Shown here one piece after another: positions 7,162 to 7,362 of a DNA stretch of 7,362 nucleotides. The stretch lies in assembly GCA_900756495.1 (NCBI GenBank), contig CAAEKI010000114.1:1-7362 (forward strand), in the 5' to 3' direction. A program made the translations under genes and the position numbers. The notes beneath the pieces are model-generated. The model was given only the letters and a program-made list of their open reading frames with translations. It was not told where the DNA came from and ran no database searches. Every line of letters begins with the position of its first letter. Within the stretch, counting starts at the first letter, position 1. This stretch comes from an uncultured Oscillospiraceae bacterium. GTDB taxonomy: Bacteria; Bacillota; Clostridia; Oscillospirales; Oscillospiraceae.

Positions 7162-7170
7162 CTCCTCCTA
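7162..7170 (-). promoter_or_regulatory. grpE ribosome binding site overlapping the hrcA stop codon
   Basis: The minus strand reads TAGGAGGAG here. The TAG is the hrcA stop codon, and its last two bases begin the Shine-Dalgarno sequence AGGAGGAG, which sits about 9-11 bases before the grpE ATG. The overlap suggests that ribosomes finishing hrcA help initiate grpE. It also fixes the grpE start at 7152. Confidence 0.8.
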
Positions 7171-7362
7171 TGTGTCGTCGTCCCGGCTGCCGGCATCAGG
7201 CAGCTCACCCTGGCCAAACAGCCGGGTCAGCCCTTCTGCAAAATAGGACAGGCGGGCGGTAATTTTGGCGTAATCCATCCGGGTAGGGCCAACCACCCCG
7301 ATAACCCCCCGCATTCCATCGCCAATGTCATAGCTGGCCATGACCACACTGGTGTCTTTTAA
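7168..7362 (-). CDS. hrcA: Heat-inducible transcription repressor HrcA, C-terminal part (5' end outside window)
   Basis: The minus-strand frame entering at the right edge is open for 64 codons and ends in TAG at 7168-7170. It contains the segment GVIGVVGPTRMDYAK, which matches the conserved C-terminal block of HrcA (glycine-rich strand, then GPxRMDY). HrcA is the dimeric repressor that binds CIRCE operators ahead of class I heat-shock operons in Gram-positive bacteria; its folding depends on GroEL, which links repression to chaperone load. Full-length HrcA is usually about 340 residues, so roughly four fifths, including the winged-helix DNA-binding domain, lies beyond the window. The position directly upstream of grpE is the standard Bacillota arrangement. 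The acidic tail after the conserved block (ending SRDDDT) is poorly conserved in the family. The identification rests on this short block plus context, and both agree. Confidence 0.9.
   Translation of the reverse strand, partial: LKDTSVVMASYDIGDGMRGVIGVVGPTRMDYAKITARLSYFAEGLTRLFGQGELPDAGSRDDDT

Noticed and set aside
3424..7362. Search for a CIRCE operator (TTAGCACTC, nine bases, GAGTGCTAA) inside the heat-shock region
   Set aside because: No copy or near copy was seen in the gaps before grpE, dnaK or dnaJ. The operator is expected upstream of hrcA, outside the window.
1..7362. Signs of mobile elements, CRISPR repeats, tRNA or rRNA genes, or an undescribed defence-type system
   Set aside because: The window is filled by seven recognisable chromosomal genes in one direction with short gaps. 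No transposase, long inverted or direct repeats, or RNA-gene structure was seen, and composition appears even throughout.

Overview
The window reads as a piece of a low-GC-phylum (Bacillota) chromosome with a fairly GC-rich composition, most like a gut clostridium of the Oscillospiraceae type. The supports are the hrcA-grpE-dnaK-dnaJ gene order, a DnaK nucleotide-binding domain without the roughly 24-residue segment found in the E. coli protein, strong GGAGG-type ribosome binding sites before every gene, and a discoidin-containing PMT-family glycosyltransferase. The taxonomic placement is inference. All genes are on the minus strand, so the biological order runs from the right end (7362) to the left end (1). 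Region 1 (7362-3359) is the classical heat-shock operon: the last 64 codons of hrcA (repressor), then complete grpE (nucleotide exchange factor), dnaK (Hsp70) and dnaJ (Hsp40). It closes with a perfect 13-bp GC-rich hairpin after dnaJ. A second, two-tier hairpin lies directly after the dnaK stop codon and could set the dnaK:dnaJ expression ratio. The CIRCE operator expected upstream of hrcA would lie outside the window, and none is visible inside it. Region 2 (3302-27) holds three genes in the same direction: a multi-pass membrane glycosyltransferase of the protein O-mannosyltransferase (GT39/GT-C) type with a discoidin-like domain ahead of its catalytic Asp-Glu pair; a PHP-family phosphoesterase annotated by similarity as histidinol-phosphatase; and ribose-5-phosphate isomerase B. 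The last two are tightly coupled, because the stop codon of the first lies inside the ribosome binding site of the second. A further ribosome-binding-like motif at the extreme left edge suggests that the transcript continues into another gene outside the window. DnaK, DnaJ and GrpE act together in the cytoplasm: DnaJ delivers clients and stimulates ATP hydrolysis, GrpE releases ADP, and HrcA represses the operon until heat stress. The three genes of region 2 have no obvious single pathway. Coding capacity is almost full, with the longest gap 121 bases. I found no mobile elements, RNA genes or CRISPR arrays, and no convincing evidence of an undescribed system. The most interesting items are the domain insertion in the glycosyltransferase, the hairpin between dnaK and dnaJ, and a substitution in the catalytic loop of RpiB.
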